From Negativicutes bacterium (GTDB taxonomy: Bacteria; Bacillota_C; Negativicutes; Sporomusales_B; JARLHX01): a stretch of 64,000 bases of DNA. The translations under genes were made by a program, and so were the position numbers. The stretch is from contig JARLHY010000098.1 in the NCBI GenBank assembly GCA_031292015.1, forward strand, positions 20,070 to 84,069. Reading direction: 5' to 3'. The notes under the pieces were generated by a model. The model saw only the letters and a program-made list of their open reading frames with translations. It had not been told where the DNA came from and ran no database searches. This document shows, piece by piece, positions 9,749 to 18,013 of this stretch; position 1 is the stretch's first letter, and each line of letters starts with the position of its first letter.

Positions 9749-9813
9749 TGTAATTCCCCCTCTCGTTTTTTCCACAATCCAATTACCAGACATCCAAACT
9801 GGTTATACGCAAC

Positions 9814-10038
9814 TTATTTTATTTTGTCTTTCGGTCGGAAGGGTTCGGCGAAATCCGCCCCATTTTCCGCCGATAGCAGCAGTTCTTCAAGGTAAGTATC
9901 TTCTGTTTGAATAGGCCGCGCCGTCATTTCCTGCTGGGCGAGGCTCACCTGGTAGGCGGCCGTCTCCTCGCTGGCACTGTTGTAGACGACGAAAATGCAA
10001 AAGGCTGTAAGGGCTATGATGATAAAAATACGTCTCAT
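9814..10038 (-). CDS. Small single-pass membrane or secreted protein, unknown
   Basis: A 74-residue protein with a start supported by GAGGTGAT about nine bases before the ATG at 10038. Residues 1-20 (MRRIFIIIALTAFCIFVVYN) form one hydrophobic segment after two arginines, so it is either a signal anchor or a cleaved leader. The rest is hydrophilic and acidic, with EDTYLEELLLSAENGADF in the middle, and has no cysteines that would suggest metal binding. Gene order suggests it may be co-transcribed with the 45-residue gene downstream. The family is not recognised. Confidence 0.6.
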   Translation of the reverse strand: MRRIFIIIALTAFCIFVVYNSASEETAAYQVSLAQQEMTARPIQTEDTYLEELLLSAENGADFAEPFRPKDKIK

Positions 10039-10113
10039 GTTTTGGTATCACCTCGGAAAGGGTTATTCTGAAAATTGCAGGTCCGGTCTGAGATTCCAGC
10101 GCTGCTTGTTTTG

Positions 10114-10151
10114 AAAAAAACATCCTCCAGAGCGATTGAGCCTGGAGGATG
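10114..10151 (-). terminator. Intrinsic terminator of the thiolase operon
   Basis: Read on the minus strand, a 10-bp perfect stem (arms 10121-10130 and 10142-10151) is followed directly by seven T residues (A's at 10114-10120). It lies 130 bases after the thiolase stop and is a clear Rho-independent terminator for the minus-strand operon that begins near 19051. Confidence 0.88.
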
Positions 10152-10154
10152 TTA

Positions 10155-10226
10155 AGGGGGCAACTGATTGGCAGCATTGAAAAAACCGGTTACTATTGTC
10201 AATGATTAGGTTCGAAGTTGCCCCCT
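10155..10226. repeat. 11-bp inverted repeat, 50-base spacer
   Basis: AGGGGGCAACT at 10155-10165 is repeated inverted at 10216-10226. It sits between the terminator hairpin and the thiolase stop codon, so it would fold into the 3' end of the operon transcript. Function unknown. Confidence 0.5.
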
Positions 10227-10281
10227 GTCTGGGTTAGGTTGCTGAATGCTCAATACGGAATCCATGGGTATTTTGTTGTCG

Positions 10282-11475
10282 CTACTGGCAGTTTTCCACG
10301 ATGACCGCGCTGCCCTGGCCGCCGGCGGTGCAGAGGGTGGCCAGGCCGTAGCGGACCTTGCGCCGCTGCATTTCGTACATCAGGGTAACCATGATCCGGG
10401 CGCCGCTGCAGCCGATGGGATGGCCAAGGGAGATGGCGCCGCCGTTGACGTTGACGATGCCCCGGTCAAGCCCCAGCTCTTTGACGACGGCGAGGCTCTG
10501 CGCAGCAAACGCTTCATTCAGCTCCACCAGCCCGATGTCGCCAAGACTTAGTCCGGCCAGGGACAAGGCTTTGCGCACCGCCGGCACCGGCCCGATGCCC
10601 ATGATTTCCGGCGATACCCCGGCGCTGGCGTAGGAGACGACTTTTACCAGCGGTTTGAGGCCCAGGGCTTCGGCCCGGCTCCGCTCCATCATGACCACCG
10701 CCGCGGCGCCGTCGTTGCGGCCGGAGGCGTTGCCGGCGGTAACCGAACCGTCTTTTTTGAATACAGCCTTCAGCTTCGCCAGCTCTTCCGGCGTCGTCTG
10801 CCGGGGGTATTCGTCGGTATCGAACAGGCGGGTTTCTTTCCGGCTTACTTTTACTTCAAAGGGAAGAATCTCGTCCTTGAACCGGCCGGCGGCAATGGCG
10901 TCCAGAGCCCGCTGCTGACTGGCCAGGGCAAATTCGTCCTGCTGGGTGCGGGATATGACGTATTTCTCGGCAAGGTTCTCGGCCGTCATTCCCATGGTCA
11001 GCCGGCCGTACTTTTCCACCGGCTGGGATTTGGGCTGACTTTCGGTGTTGGGATCAAGGATTTCGCCGTTGCCGGCAGAGTAGCCGAAACGGGCGCTGCG
11101 CAGGTAGTAGGGGGCGGTACTCATGCTTTCGGCGCCGCCGGCGATGACGACCTGCGCGTCGCCCAGGCGGATGGCCTGGGTGGCGGAGATGATGGCCTGC
11201 AGGCCTGAGGCGCACTGGCGATGGACGGTGAAGGCGGACAGCTCTAACGGCAGCTCGGCGTAAAGCGCGGCTACCCGGGCGAGGTTGGGGGTATCGCTGC
11301 TCTGCTTGCCGTGGCCGAAGATCACTTCGTCGATCTGGCCGGGGTCGCCGGGGATTCTTGCGGCGCATTCCTTGATGACGGCGCTGGCCAGCTGTTCGAC
11401 CAAAACATTTTTAAGGGTGCCGCCGATTTTGCCGATGGCGGTGCGGACTCCGGTGGTGATTACTGCTTCATGCAT
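10282..11475 (-). CDS. Acetyl-CoA acetyltransferase (thiolase)
   Basis: Catalyses reversible condensation or thiolysis between two acetyl-CoA and acetoacetyl-CoA. The 397-residue protein shows the acylated cysteine in HRQCASGLQAI near residues 85-95, the NVNGGAISLGHPIGCSGAR loop with the catalytic His, and the C-terminal CTAGGQGSA loop with the proton-relay Cys. Length and motifs match the biosynthetic/degradative acetoacetyl-CoA thiolase group. It overlaps the CoA-transferase B gene upstream by eight bases and is the last gene of the operon, ending at the terminator near 10114. In this context it most likely splits acetoacetyl-CoA formed by the CoA-transferase or the hydroxyacyl-CoA dehydrogenase. 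Confidence 0.95.
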   Translation of the reverse strand: MHEAVITTGVRTAIGKIGGTLKNVLVEQLASAVIKECAARIPGDPGQIDEVIFGHGKQSSDTPNLARVAALYAELPLELSAFTVHRQCASGLQAIISATQAIRLGDAQVVIAGGAESMSTAPYYLRSARFGYSAGNGEILDPNTESQPKSQPVEKYGRLTMGMTAENLAEKYVISRTQQDEFALASQQRALDAIAAGRFKDEILPFEVKVSRKETRLFDTDEYPRQTTPEELAKLKAVFKKDGSVTAGNASGRNDGAAAVVMMERSRAEALGLKPLVKVVSYASAGVSPEIMGIGPVPAVRKALSLAGLSLGDIGLVELNEAFAAQSLAVVKELGLDRGIVNVNGGAISLGHPIGCSGARIMVTLMYEMQRRKVRYGLATLCTAGGQGSAVIVENCQ

Positions 11476-12142
11476 CCTGGGACACCTCTCTTATTTTGAA
11501 CTGCGGGCTGACGGTGTACTTGGCGGTGGTGATGGCTGCGACTTCCTCCAGTGTAATGTCGGAGGTGATTTCGTCCAGGATCAGCCGGCCTGCTTCGAAA
11601 TGAAACACCGCGTACTCGGTGATGATCATGTCCACCGCATTTTTGGCGGTAAGCGGCAGGGTGCACTGAGGGATGATCTTCGCCCCCCCGTCCCTGGTGG
11701 CGTGCTGGGTGGCGATGATGACTTTCGCGGCGCCGACCACCAGGTCCATCGCCCCGCCGACTCCGAGAACGTCTTTGCCTGGCACCAGCCAGTTGGCCAG
11801 ATCGCCGGTTTCGCTGACCTGAAGGCCGCCGATGATGGTGCAGCCGATATGGCCGCCGCGGATCTGGGCGAAGGACTCGGCGCTGTCGAAGAAGGAGGCT
11901 CCCGGCAGGACGGTTACATGCTTGCGACCGGCGTTGATGAGTTCACGGTCTTCCTGGCCCGGCTCGGGATACGGGCCGACGCCCAGAAGGCCGTTCTCGC
12001 TCTGGAGATATACTTTTTTGCCGTTGACATAATTTGCTACCAGGGTGGGGATGCCTACACCCAGATTGACCACCGTGCCGTCGGAGATTTCTTCAGAGGC
12101 ACGTTTGGCGATTCGGATTTTGCGTTGTTCATCGCTAAGCAT
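11468..12142 (-). CDS. 3-oxoacid / short-chain acid CoA-transferase subunit B
   Basis: Beta subunit of a family I CoA-transferase, 224 residues. The catalytic glutamate motif SENGLLGVGPYP is near residue 50, and the GGAMDLVVGA and KCTLPLTAK-type regions (here QCTLPLTAK) follow. With subunit A it moves CoA between acetyl-CoA or acetoacetyl-CoA and a free carboxylic acid. The start overlaps the A-subunit stop by one base (TAATG), giving coupled translation. Neighbouring AtoE and thiolase suggest acetoacetate or butyrate-type substrates, but the exact acid is inferred. Confidence 0.93.
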   Translation of the reverse strand: MLSDEQRKIRIAKRASEEISDGTVVNLGVGIPTLVANYVNGKKVYLQSENGLLGVGPYPEPGQEDRELINAGRKHVTVLPGASFFDSAESFAQIRGGHIGCTIIGGLQVSETGDLANWLVPGKDVLGVGGAMDLVVGAAKVIIATQHATRDGGAKIIPQCTLPLTAKNAVDMIITEYAVFHFEAGRLILDEITSDITLEEVAAITTAKYTVSPQFKIREVSQDA

Positions 12143-12798
12143 TAGCAGTCCCCCCTTTTGACAAGAATGTCCACATAAAGAAACGGCGTGATAACGTCTT
12201 CGGGGGACAGTTCCCCAGGTTCGACGATTTCGTCGACTTCGGCGATGCAGACTTTTGCCGCGGTCGCCATGATCGGGTTGAAGTTCCGGGCAGATTTGCT
12301 GTAGACCAGGTTGCCGAGGGTGTCGGCCTTTTTCGCCCGGACAAAAGCGTAGTCGGCGGAGATAGGCTCCTGCAGCAGATATTCGGTGCCGTTTAGGGTC
12401 AGGATCTGATGCCCTTTGGCCAGTTCGGTTCCGACACCCACCGGTGTCAGGAAGCCGCCCAGGCCGGCGCCGGCCGCGCGGATCGCTTCAGCGAAATTGC
12501 CCTGGGGAATCAGGACGATTTCGATTTTTCCTTCGCGATTGTACTTCGCGGCATCCGGGTTGGGGGTAAAAAATGAACCGATGGCTCTTTTGATTTTATC
12601 CTGCAGCAAGACCACGCCGATTCCTTCGTTGTGACTGCCAAGGTCGTTGCCGATGATCGTCAGATCTTTCACATCGTGTTCCGCCAGAGCGGCAAGCATC
12701 GCTTCCGGGCTGCCCACCCGGCCGAAACCGCCGATCATGATGGAAGCGCCGCTTTTTATTTCTTGCACGGCTTCCTTGGCTGTTTTAATAATGGCCAT
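12142..12798 (-). CDS. 3-oxoacid / short-chain acid CoA-transferase subunit A
   Basis: Alpha subunit, 218 residues. The ATG at 12798 is chosen because AAGGAGATT sits about eight bases upstream; the open frame to 12921 has no ribosome site. The N-terminal ASIMIGGFGRVGSPEAML loop (the GGFG type CoA-binding region) and the GAGLGGFLTPVGVGTELA segment are family signatures. It heads the A-B-thiolase block and works as the partner of the subunit encoded at 11468-12142. The 128 bases upstream carry no promoter I can identify, in keeping with a long shared transcript. Confidence 0.93.
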   Translation of the reverse strand: MAIIKTAKEAVQEIKSGASIMIGGFGRVGSPEAMLAALAEHDVKDLTIIGNDLGSHNEGIGVVLLQDKIKRAIGSFFTPNPDAAKYNREGKIEIVLIPQGNFAEAIRAAGAGLGGFLTPVGVGTELAKGHQILTLNGTEYLLQEPISADYAFVRAKKADTLGNLVYSKSARNFNPIMATAAKVCIAEVDEIVEPGELSPEDVITPFLYVDILVKRGDC

Positions 12799-12926
12799 AG
12801 TAGAATCTCCTTTTTGCTCAGCATTTTGTTTCCGCATGCTATTAAGTAGTGATTTATTCTTCGTTGCTTTGGGGGTCAATTGGCTGCGGCCTTGTTTGCG
12901 GCATATTGCGGTGGCAGACAAGAAGG

Positions 12927-14849
12927 TTAAAAACTACAACCCAGATCCCTGGCCTGGCAGAGGGCGTCAAGCGCGTCACCCGGCTTTCCGGCGTCACCAG
13001 CCAGGATCGTTTTATAACCGCTGTTTTCGAGCTGGGCCTGAAGCGCGTTGTCCGCCTTGGTCCCGAGCGCCAGGACAACGTCATCATAGCCTGTGAACCG
13101 TTTCCGTTCGCCGAACTGTTCCACCGACGCGCCACCGGGGATAAAGGCGCAGACGGTGGCCGAGGTTTGGGTCTCAACACCGGCGTCTTTGAGTCGCTTC
13201 AGCAAGAAATGCTTTACCCTCTGGACAATACCGATACCGATTTCATCGCGCATTTCCACGATGGTAACCGTCTTGCCCTGGGCCGCCAAAAAGTCGGCTG
13301 TTTCACAACCGACGCTTCCGCCGCCGACAACCAGCACTTTTTTGCCGACTTTCAGCTTACCCAGCAGTACATCCCAGGCGCTGGACACATTAGCGCCGTC
13401 GGCGGCCGGAATGGGGGGGACAATCGGCTGGCCGCCGGTTGCCAGCACCACAAGATCAGGATTGATTTCGGCGACGCTTTTTTCTGTTACCAGGCTATTC
13501 AGGCGGATATCGACGCCGGCTTGCCGCGCCTGCTGGATTTTTTGCTTGACCAGCTGGGAAATCGCCTGTTTATGAGGCGGCATGCAGGCAATCCGCAGCT
13601 GGCCGCCCAGCTTGTCGGTCTTCTCGCACAGTATCGTTTCGTGGCCCCTGAGGGCGGCAATCCGGGCTACTTCCAGCCCGGCGATGCCGCCGCCGACGAT
13701 GAGAAGCTTCTTGCGGCCGGCGGCTCTGCCGATGGGTTCACTTTCTTTTCCTACCTCTGAATTGGCCAGACAGCAGATGGGGAGGTCGTAATAAAGCTTG
13801 CCGATACATCCCTGCAGACAGCCGACGCAATACTGGATTTCAGCCAGATTCCCTTGGGCCGCTTTGTTCGGCATGTCCGGATCGGCTATCGCGGCCCGGC
13901 CCATACCGATCATGTCGGCCCGGCCTTCGGACAGGATCGACTCCGCCATCAGCGGATCATTGATCCTGCCGGTGGTGATCACCGGTTTGGCGGTGACTTT
14001 TTTGATTTTCTCGGCGTACTGCACATTGTTCGCCAGGCCGATATAGTAAGGCGGGGCCACATAGTGCTGGCTGGCGGTGTTGGCGGTGGTGATGTGAAAG
14101 CCGTCGTAGCCGGCAGCATCCAGAAGCTGAACAATAATCTTTGATTCCTCTATCGCTGTTCCGTCGGAAATCCGTTCTTCCCCAGCCATCCTGATGATTA
14201 CCGGATAATCCTCGCCGGTCCGGTCCCGGACGCTTTTCAGGATATCCAGGGGGAAGCGCAGCCGGCCCAGCAGGTTTCCGCCATATTCATCGGTGCGTTT
14301 ATTGGTGTAGGGCGACATGAATTCAGAGATCAGATAACCGTGGGACCCATGGATTTCGACCCCGTCGAAGCCCGCCTGTTTGGCCCGCCAGGCGGCTAGG
14401 CCGAAAGCCTCGATAATTTCTTCAATTTCTTTTGTCGACAGCTCCCGGGGCAATGTGCCGTTCCCCGGGTGCAATAAGGCGGTCGGCGCCACCGGTTGGG
14501 CCCCGATGGCCTTTTGCGTCGTTTGGGCGCCGGCGTGATAGATTTGGGCAAAGATCTTCCCGTTTTCCCGGTGCACCGCTTCGGTCAAGCGGGCGCAATC
14601 GGCAATAAAGCGGTCATCCCAAAGCCCCAGCACCGCGCCGAAGGCCTTGCCCCAGGGATGAACGGCAAAATTTTCGACAATGCAAAGACCGAACCCGCCT
14701 TTGGCGCGGGCGACATGATAGGCGATCAGCCGCGGGCTTACGGTGTTGTCGGCGTTGCCGAAATTAGTGACCATCGCCGGCATGACAATGCGGTTTTTCA
14801 GTTCCAATTTGTTGATGCCTATGGGTTCAAACAGTTTCACAAATTTCAT
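12927..14849 (-). CDS. Old-yellow-enzyme/2,4-dienoyl-CoA-reductase-like iron-sulfur flavoprotein
   Basis: A 640-residue NADH:flavin oxidoreductase. Residues 1 to about 330 are the FMN-binding TIM barrel (FEPIGINKLELKNRIV, HGSHGYLISEF, GMGRAAIADPDMPNKA). A 4Fe-4S cluster motif CVGCLQGCIG with a further Cys twelve residues on follows near 340-360. The C-terminal half carries two dinucleotide folds (LLIVGGGIAGLEVA and VLVVGGGSVGCETA). This is the architecture of 2,4-dienoyl-CoA reductase, trimethylamine dehydrogenase and bile-acid BaiCD-type enzymes. In a CoA-transferase/thiolase operon it may reduce an unsaturated acid or acyl-CoA. The exact substrate is unknown. It begins with ATG after a weak GGAAG site. 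Confidence 0.88.
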   Translation of the reverse strand: MKFVKLFEPIGINKLELKNRIVMPAMVTNFGNADNTVSPRLIAYHVARAKGGFGLCIVENFAVHPWGKAFGAVLGLWDDRFIADCARLTEAVHRENGKIFAQIYHAGAQTTQKAIGAQPVAPTALLHPGNGTLPRELSTKEIEEIIEAFGLAAWRAKQAGFDGVEIHGSHGYLISEFMSPYTNKRTDEYGGNLLGRLRFPLDILKSVRDRTGEDYPVIIRMAGEERISDGTAIEESKIIVQLLDAAGYDGFHITTANTASQHYVAPPYYIGLANNVQYAEKIKKVTAKPVITTGRINDPLMAESILSEGRADMIGMGRAAIADPDMPNKAAQGNLAEIQYCVGCLQGCIGKLYYDLPICCLANSEVGKESEPIGRAAGRKKLLIVGGGIAGLEVARIAALRGHETILCEKTDKLGGQLRIACMPPHKQAISQLVKQKIQQARQAGVDIRLNSLVTEKSVAEINPDLVVLATGGQPIVPPIPAADGANVSSAWDVLLGKLKVGKKVLVVGGGSVGCETADFLAAQGKTVTIVEMRDEIGIGIVQRVKHFLLKRLKDAGVETQTSATVCAFIPGGASVEQFGERKRFTGYDDVVLALGTKADNALQAQLENSGYKTILAGDAGKPGDALDALCQARDLGCSF

Positions 14850-14942
14850 CCGTCAGTCACTCTTCCTTCCGCCTGATTTGTCACTGCTTGCTGTCTCACC
14901 CCGACCGGTCCCGCGGTGCCTGGCCGACGCCGGATTTCTCTG

Positions 14943-15623
14943 CTACTGCCACTCTTCCACGGCGAGGGCCCTGATGGGGGACCCGGACAGGCCGCGGATA
15001 TTGAGCGGTATTCCCATAAAGAAAAAGCGGGTTTTGGAAAGCTTGTCAAGGTTGGTCAGATTCTCCATGATCCCGATGTTTTTCCCCAGCAGCTCCAGGT
15101 GGGCCGTGCGGCCCATGTTGCTGAGGGTATCAACATTGGACAGGTCCATGCCGATCGCCTTGACGGAACGCGCTGAGAGCCATTTGGCGGCAGAGATGTC
15201 GAGGGCTTCGGCGTGGTGGAAGCCCGGGCCGTTCCACTCGCCGGCCCAGGCCCGGATAAGAACGATGTCGCCAGGCTTGACTTCGGTATTGGTCGCGGCG
15301 AGCCGTTCTTCGAGCATGGCGGCGGTCACCGGCTGCCGGGGATCGCGGGCGGAGACGTCGATCAGGACCGCTTCGCCGAAGGTGGATTCCAGAGGAACCT
15401 GGTCGATGGTCCTGCCTTCTTCGAAGAAATGAAACGGAGCGTCAAGATGGGTACCGCCGTGGTCGGAGATGAGCACAAGCTTGCTGGCGTAACCTTTGCA
15501 CGGCGGGGTGTAGCGAGGTGCGGAAAAAGCGTGGGTTACATGGTCGATGACTGTTACCTTGGGATGGGTGGGGAAGGATTGCAGGCCGTCATACAGCGGC
15601 ACCGTCAAATCGATAACTTTCAT
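14943..15623 (-). CDS. Cyclase-family metal hydrolase (kynurenine-formamidase-like)
   Basis: A 226-residue member of the cyclase family, which includes arylformamidase and isatin hydrolase. The metal-binding motif HGGTHLDAPFHF is at about residues 55-66, and the IDVSARD and HHAEALDISAAKWL segments follow. AAAGGAGA lies about nine bases before the ATG. Nothing else from tryptophan catabolism is nearby; the gene sits between atoE and the dienoyl-reductase-like gene. It may therefore open a cyclic amide, lactone or similar ring to give the acid used by the CoA-transferase. That role is inferred from context. Confidence 0.83.
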   Translation of the reverse strand: MKVIDLTVPLYDGLQSFPTHPKVTVIDHVTHAFSAPRYTPPCKGYASKLVLISDHGGTHLDAPFHFFEEGRTIDQVPLESTFGEAVLIDVSARDPRQPVTAAMLEERLAATNTEVKPGDIVLIRAWAGEWNGPGFHHAEALDISAAKWLSARSVKAIGMDLSNVDTLSNMGRTAHLELLGKNIGIMENLTNLDKLSKTRFFFMGIPLNIRGLSGSPIRALAVEEWQ

Positions 15624-15644
15624 TTCGCTGTCTCCTTTTCTTGT

Positions 15645-16991
15645 TTACATATAGCCCCAGAGCAGTACTCCCACCGAGAAGACCAGCGTCGTCCAGAGCA
15701 TGCATAGCACGGTATAACCCATGACGTCACTGAGCTTGAGGCCGGATATGGCCAGGGTCGGCAGCAGCCAGAAGGGCTGGACAAGGTCGTTCCAGGCGTT
15801 GCCGAGCATAACGGCCATGGCCGTTTTGCCCATGTCGGCCCCGAGGGCTTTGGCGGCTTCAATCATGAAGGGTCCCTGGATTACCCAGTGCCCGCCGGCC
15901 GAGGGGGCGAAGAAGTTGATGACAAAAGAGCTGACCAGCCCCCAGAAGGGCAGGGTGTGCACATTGGAGACGCTGACAAACCACTGGGCCATGGTGTTGA
16001 CCAGGCCGGAGCCGCCCATCATCGCCATAATCCCGGCGTAGAACGGATACTGAAGGATAATCCCGCCGACAGTTTTGGCGCCTTCGCTGAGGGCGGCGAT
16101 ATACTTGGCCGGGGTTCCCATCAACAATACGCCAAGGAAGATGATGGCAAAGTTGATCATGTTGATATCAAGGGCGCCGCCGCCGTGGAAGTAGTAGGCC
16201 AGGTAGCCGAGGCCCACCAGGCCGATGAGGGCGCTCAGCAGCTTGCTGTTGTTCATTTTTTCGGCGAAAGTCTGGTCGGTCTCCACCTTCTGGGCGGCAG
16301 CGGCCTGGTCCTTGAACACCGAAGGGTCGATCTCGATGATATCCTTGGGGTTCTTCGGCGAGGACATGGCGTTTAAAATCGGCAGGGTGATCAGCAGGAT
16401 CACGGTCATAATCAGGATCGGGGCCGAGAAGATGGTGTCGGTCAGGGGGACGAGGCCCATGCTTTTTTCAAACGGATGGCCCTTGGTGGCGATCAGGATG
16501 GGGATGGTGCCGGTAAAGCCGGTGCCGTAAAAGACAAAGCCGCTATATGCCGCCGCCATGATCAGCGGATAGTGGACGCCTTTGATGCTCATGGCCAGGC
16601 GCCGGGCCACCAGTGCCCCGACGATGAGGCCGAAGCCCCAGTTCAGGTAGCTGCCTACGCCGCCGACTACCGTAGCAACGGCGATGGCCATGCGCGGGGT
16701 TTTGGCGAATTTGACGATAATGTCGACCCCTTTATCGACAAATGGGGCTCTGGCCAGAACATAGCCGGTGGCCAGCATGGTGGCCATCTGGGTGGTGAAA
16801 GGCAGGAGGGACCAGAAGCCCTTGCCCCAGTATTCGACCATCTGGAAGGGCGACTTTTGCTGCAGCGCCACTCCCAGTATCAGGGTGAGGAAGGTCAGAA
16901 CAATGGCGAAAACGAAAGGATCAGGCAGGTATTTACGCATCAGGCCGGTGAAGAATTTGGTCATGGATTGCAGAATTGTTTGCACTCTCAA
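15645..16991 (-). CDS. atoE: Short-chain fatty acid transporter, AtoE family
   Basis: A 448-residue integral membrane protein with about 11-12 hydrophobic segments, matching AtoE in length and in segments such as YLPDPFVFAIVLTFLT, SYLNWGFGLIVGALVARR and FAPSAGGHWVIQGPFMIEAA. AtoE is associated with uptake of acetoacetate or butyrate-type acids, which fits the CoA-transferase and thiolase in the same operon. The start is uncertain: TTG at 16991 overlaps the upstream stop, and a GTG six bases further in is better spaced from the GGGAG site. The protein is otherwise complete. Confidence 0.92.
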   Translation of the reverse strand: MRVQTILQSMTKFFTGLMRKYLPDPFVFAIVLTFLTLILGVALQQKSPFQMVEYWGKGFWSLLPFTTQMATMLATGYVLARAPFVDKGVDIIVKFAKTPRMAIAVATVVGGVGSYLNWGFGLIVGALVARRLAMSIKGVHYPLIMAAAYSGFVFYGTGFTGTIPILIATKGHPFEKSMGLVPLTDTIFSAPILIMTVILLITLPILNAMSSPKNPKDIIEIDPSVFKDQAAAAQKVETDQTFAEKMNNSKLLSALIGLVGLGYLAYYFHGGGALDINMINFAIIFLGVLLMGTPAKYIAALSEGAKTVGGIILQYPFYAGIMAMMGGSGLVNTMAQWFVSVSNVHTLPFWGLVSSFVINFFAPSAGGHWVIQGPFMIEAAKALGADMGKTAMAVMLGNAWNDLVQPFWLLPTLAISGLKLSDVMGYTVLCMLWTTLVFSVGVLLWGYM

Positions 16992-17953
16992 ATCGCTCCC
17001 TTGTCTTTATTGTTTTGGGATGAGGCCAAAAACTTCAATAAGTCGATGAGTTGCTGATTCTTGGTGTTGATTACCGCGGGGGCCGATTGTCCCCGCCAGT
17101 CGTAAAACCCTTCGCCGGTCTTCAGGCCGAGGCTGCCTGCCGTCACCTTGTCCCGGAGAATGGTCAGCGGCGACTTGGCATCCTCCAGATCGGGATACAG
17201 ATACTCGGCGATGGACATGTGGGTGTCAAGCCCGTTGAAATCCCGCTGCTCCAGCGGACCGGTGAACACCAGCCGTATCGCAAGACTGGTTTTGACCACG
17301 GTGTCGATGTCCTCGGCGGTTGCCACGCCTTTTTCGACAAGGGACATGGCTTCCCGGGCCAGGGCGTGCTGCAGGCGGTTGCCGATAAACCCGGGAACGT
17401 CTTTCCTAACCCGCACCGGTCGCTTGCCGATTTCGGTCAGCAGCTCCATCGTCCGGACAATGACGTCTTCGGCGGTCGCGTCGCCCTGAATGACTTCGAC
17501 CAACGGCACAAGATGGGCCGGCATGTAGAAATGGGCGCCGATGACCCTGTCCGGCCGGCGGGTCAGCGCCGCCAGTTTGTTGATGGGAATCCCCGAGGTG
17601 TTGCTGGCGAAAATGGTCTTTGGGCCGCAGGCTGCTTCCAACTGGGCGAACAGTTTTTCTTTCAGCTGGATTTTTTCGGGAATGGCCTCAATGACGATGT
17701 CGGCGTCTTTCACCCCGACCGCCAGATCGGCGCTGAAGCTGATTCTGCCCAGGGCGGCGACTTCATCGCCGGCCGCCGCCAGTCCGTTATCCACAAGAAG
17801 CCGCAATCCCTCTCGAATTTTTTGCCGGGCGTTTTCCAGCACCTGCGGGCTGACATCGACCAGGGTCACCTGCTTGCCGCCCTGGGCACAGACCTGGGCG
17901 ATGCCGTGCCCCATGATGCCGGCGCCGATTACCGCGATTTTGTCTAAGCTCAT
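16988..17953 (-). CDS. 3-hydroxyacyl-CoA dehydrogenase
   Basis: A 321-residue NAD-dependent dehydrogenase of the HCDH/Hbd family. The Rossmann motif IAVIGAGIMGHGIAQVCA begins at about residue 6; GAHFYMPAHLVPLVEV carries the catalytic-type His region (most HBDs read HFFNP); the C-terminal helical domain includes NRLQHALAREAMSLVEKG. The ATG at 17953 has AGGAGG eight bases upstream; the GTG at 17962 overlaps that site and is rejected. It would oxidise a 3-hydroxyacyl-CoA to the 3-oxoacyl-CoA cleaved by the thiolase. The HFYMPAH sequence differs from the usual HFFNPAP and may mark a different acyl or hydroxy acid substrate. Confidence 0.9.
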   Translation of the reverse strand: MSLDKIAVIGAGIMGHGIAQVCAQGGKQVTLVDVSPQVLENARQKIREGLRLLVDNGLAAAGDEVAALGRISFSADLAVGVKDADIVIEAIPEKIQLKEKLFAQLEAACGPKTIFASNTSGIPINKLAALTRRPDRVIGAHFYMPAHLVPLVEVIQGDATAEDVIVRTMELLTEIGKRPVRVRKDVPGFIGNRLQHALAREAMSLVEKGVATAEDIDTVVKTSLAIRLVFTGPLEQRDFNGLDTHMSIAEYLYPDLEDAKSPLTILRDKVTAGSLGLKTGEGFYDWRGQSAPAVINTKNQQLIDLLKFLASSQNNKDKGAI

Positions 17954-18013
17954 ACTAGTCACCTCCTTTTTTTTGAATCGACTGTCTGCCGCCGTCCCGC
18001 CTGTGCTCGCCGG

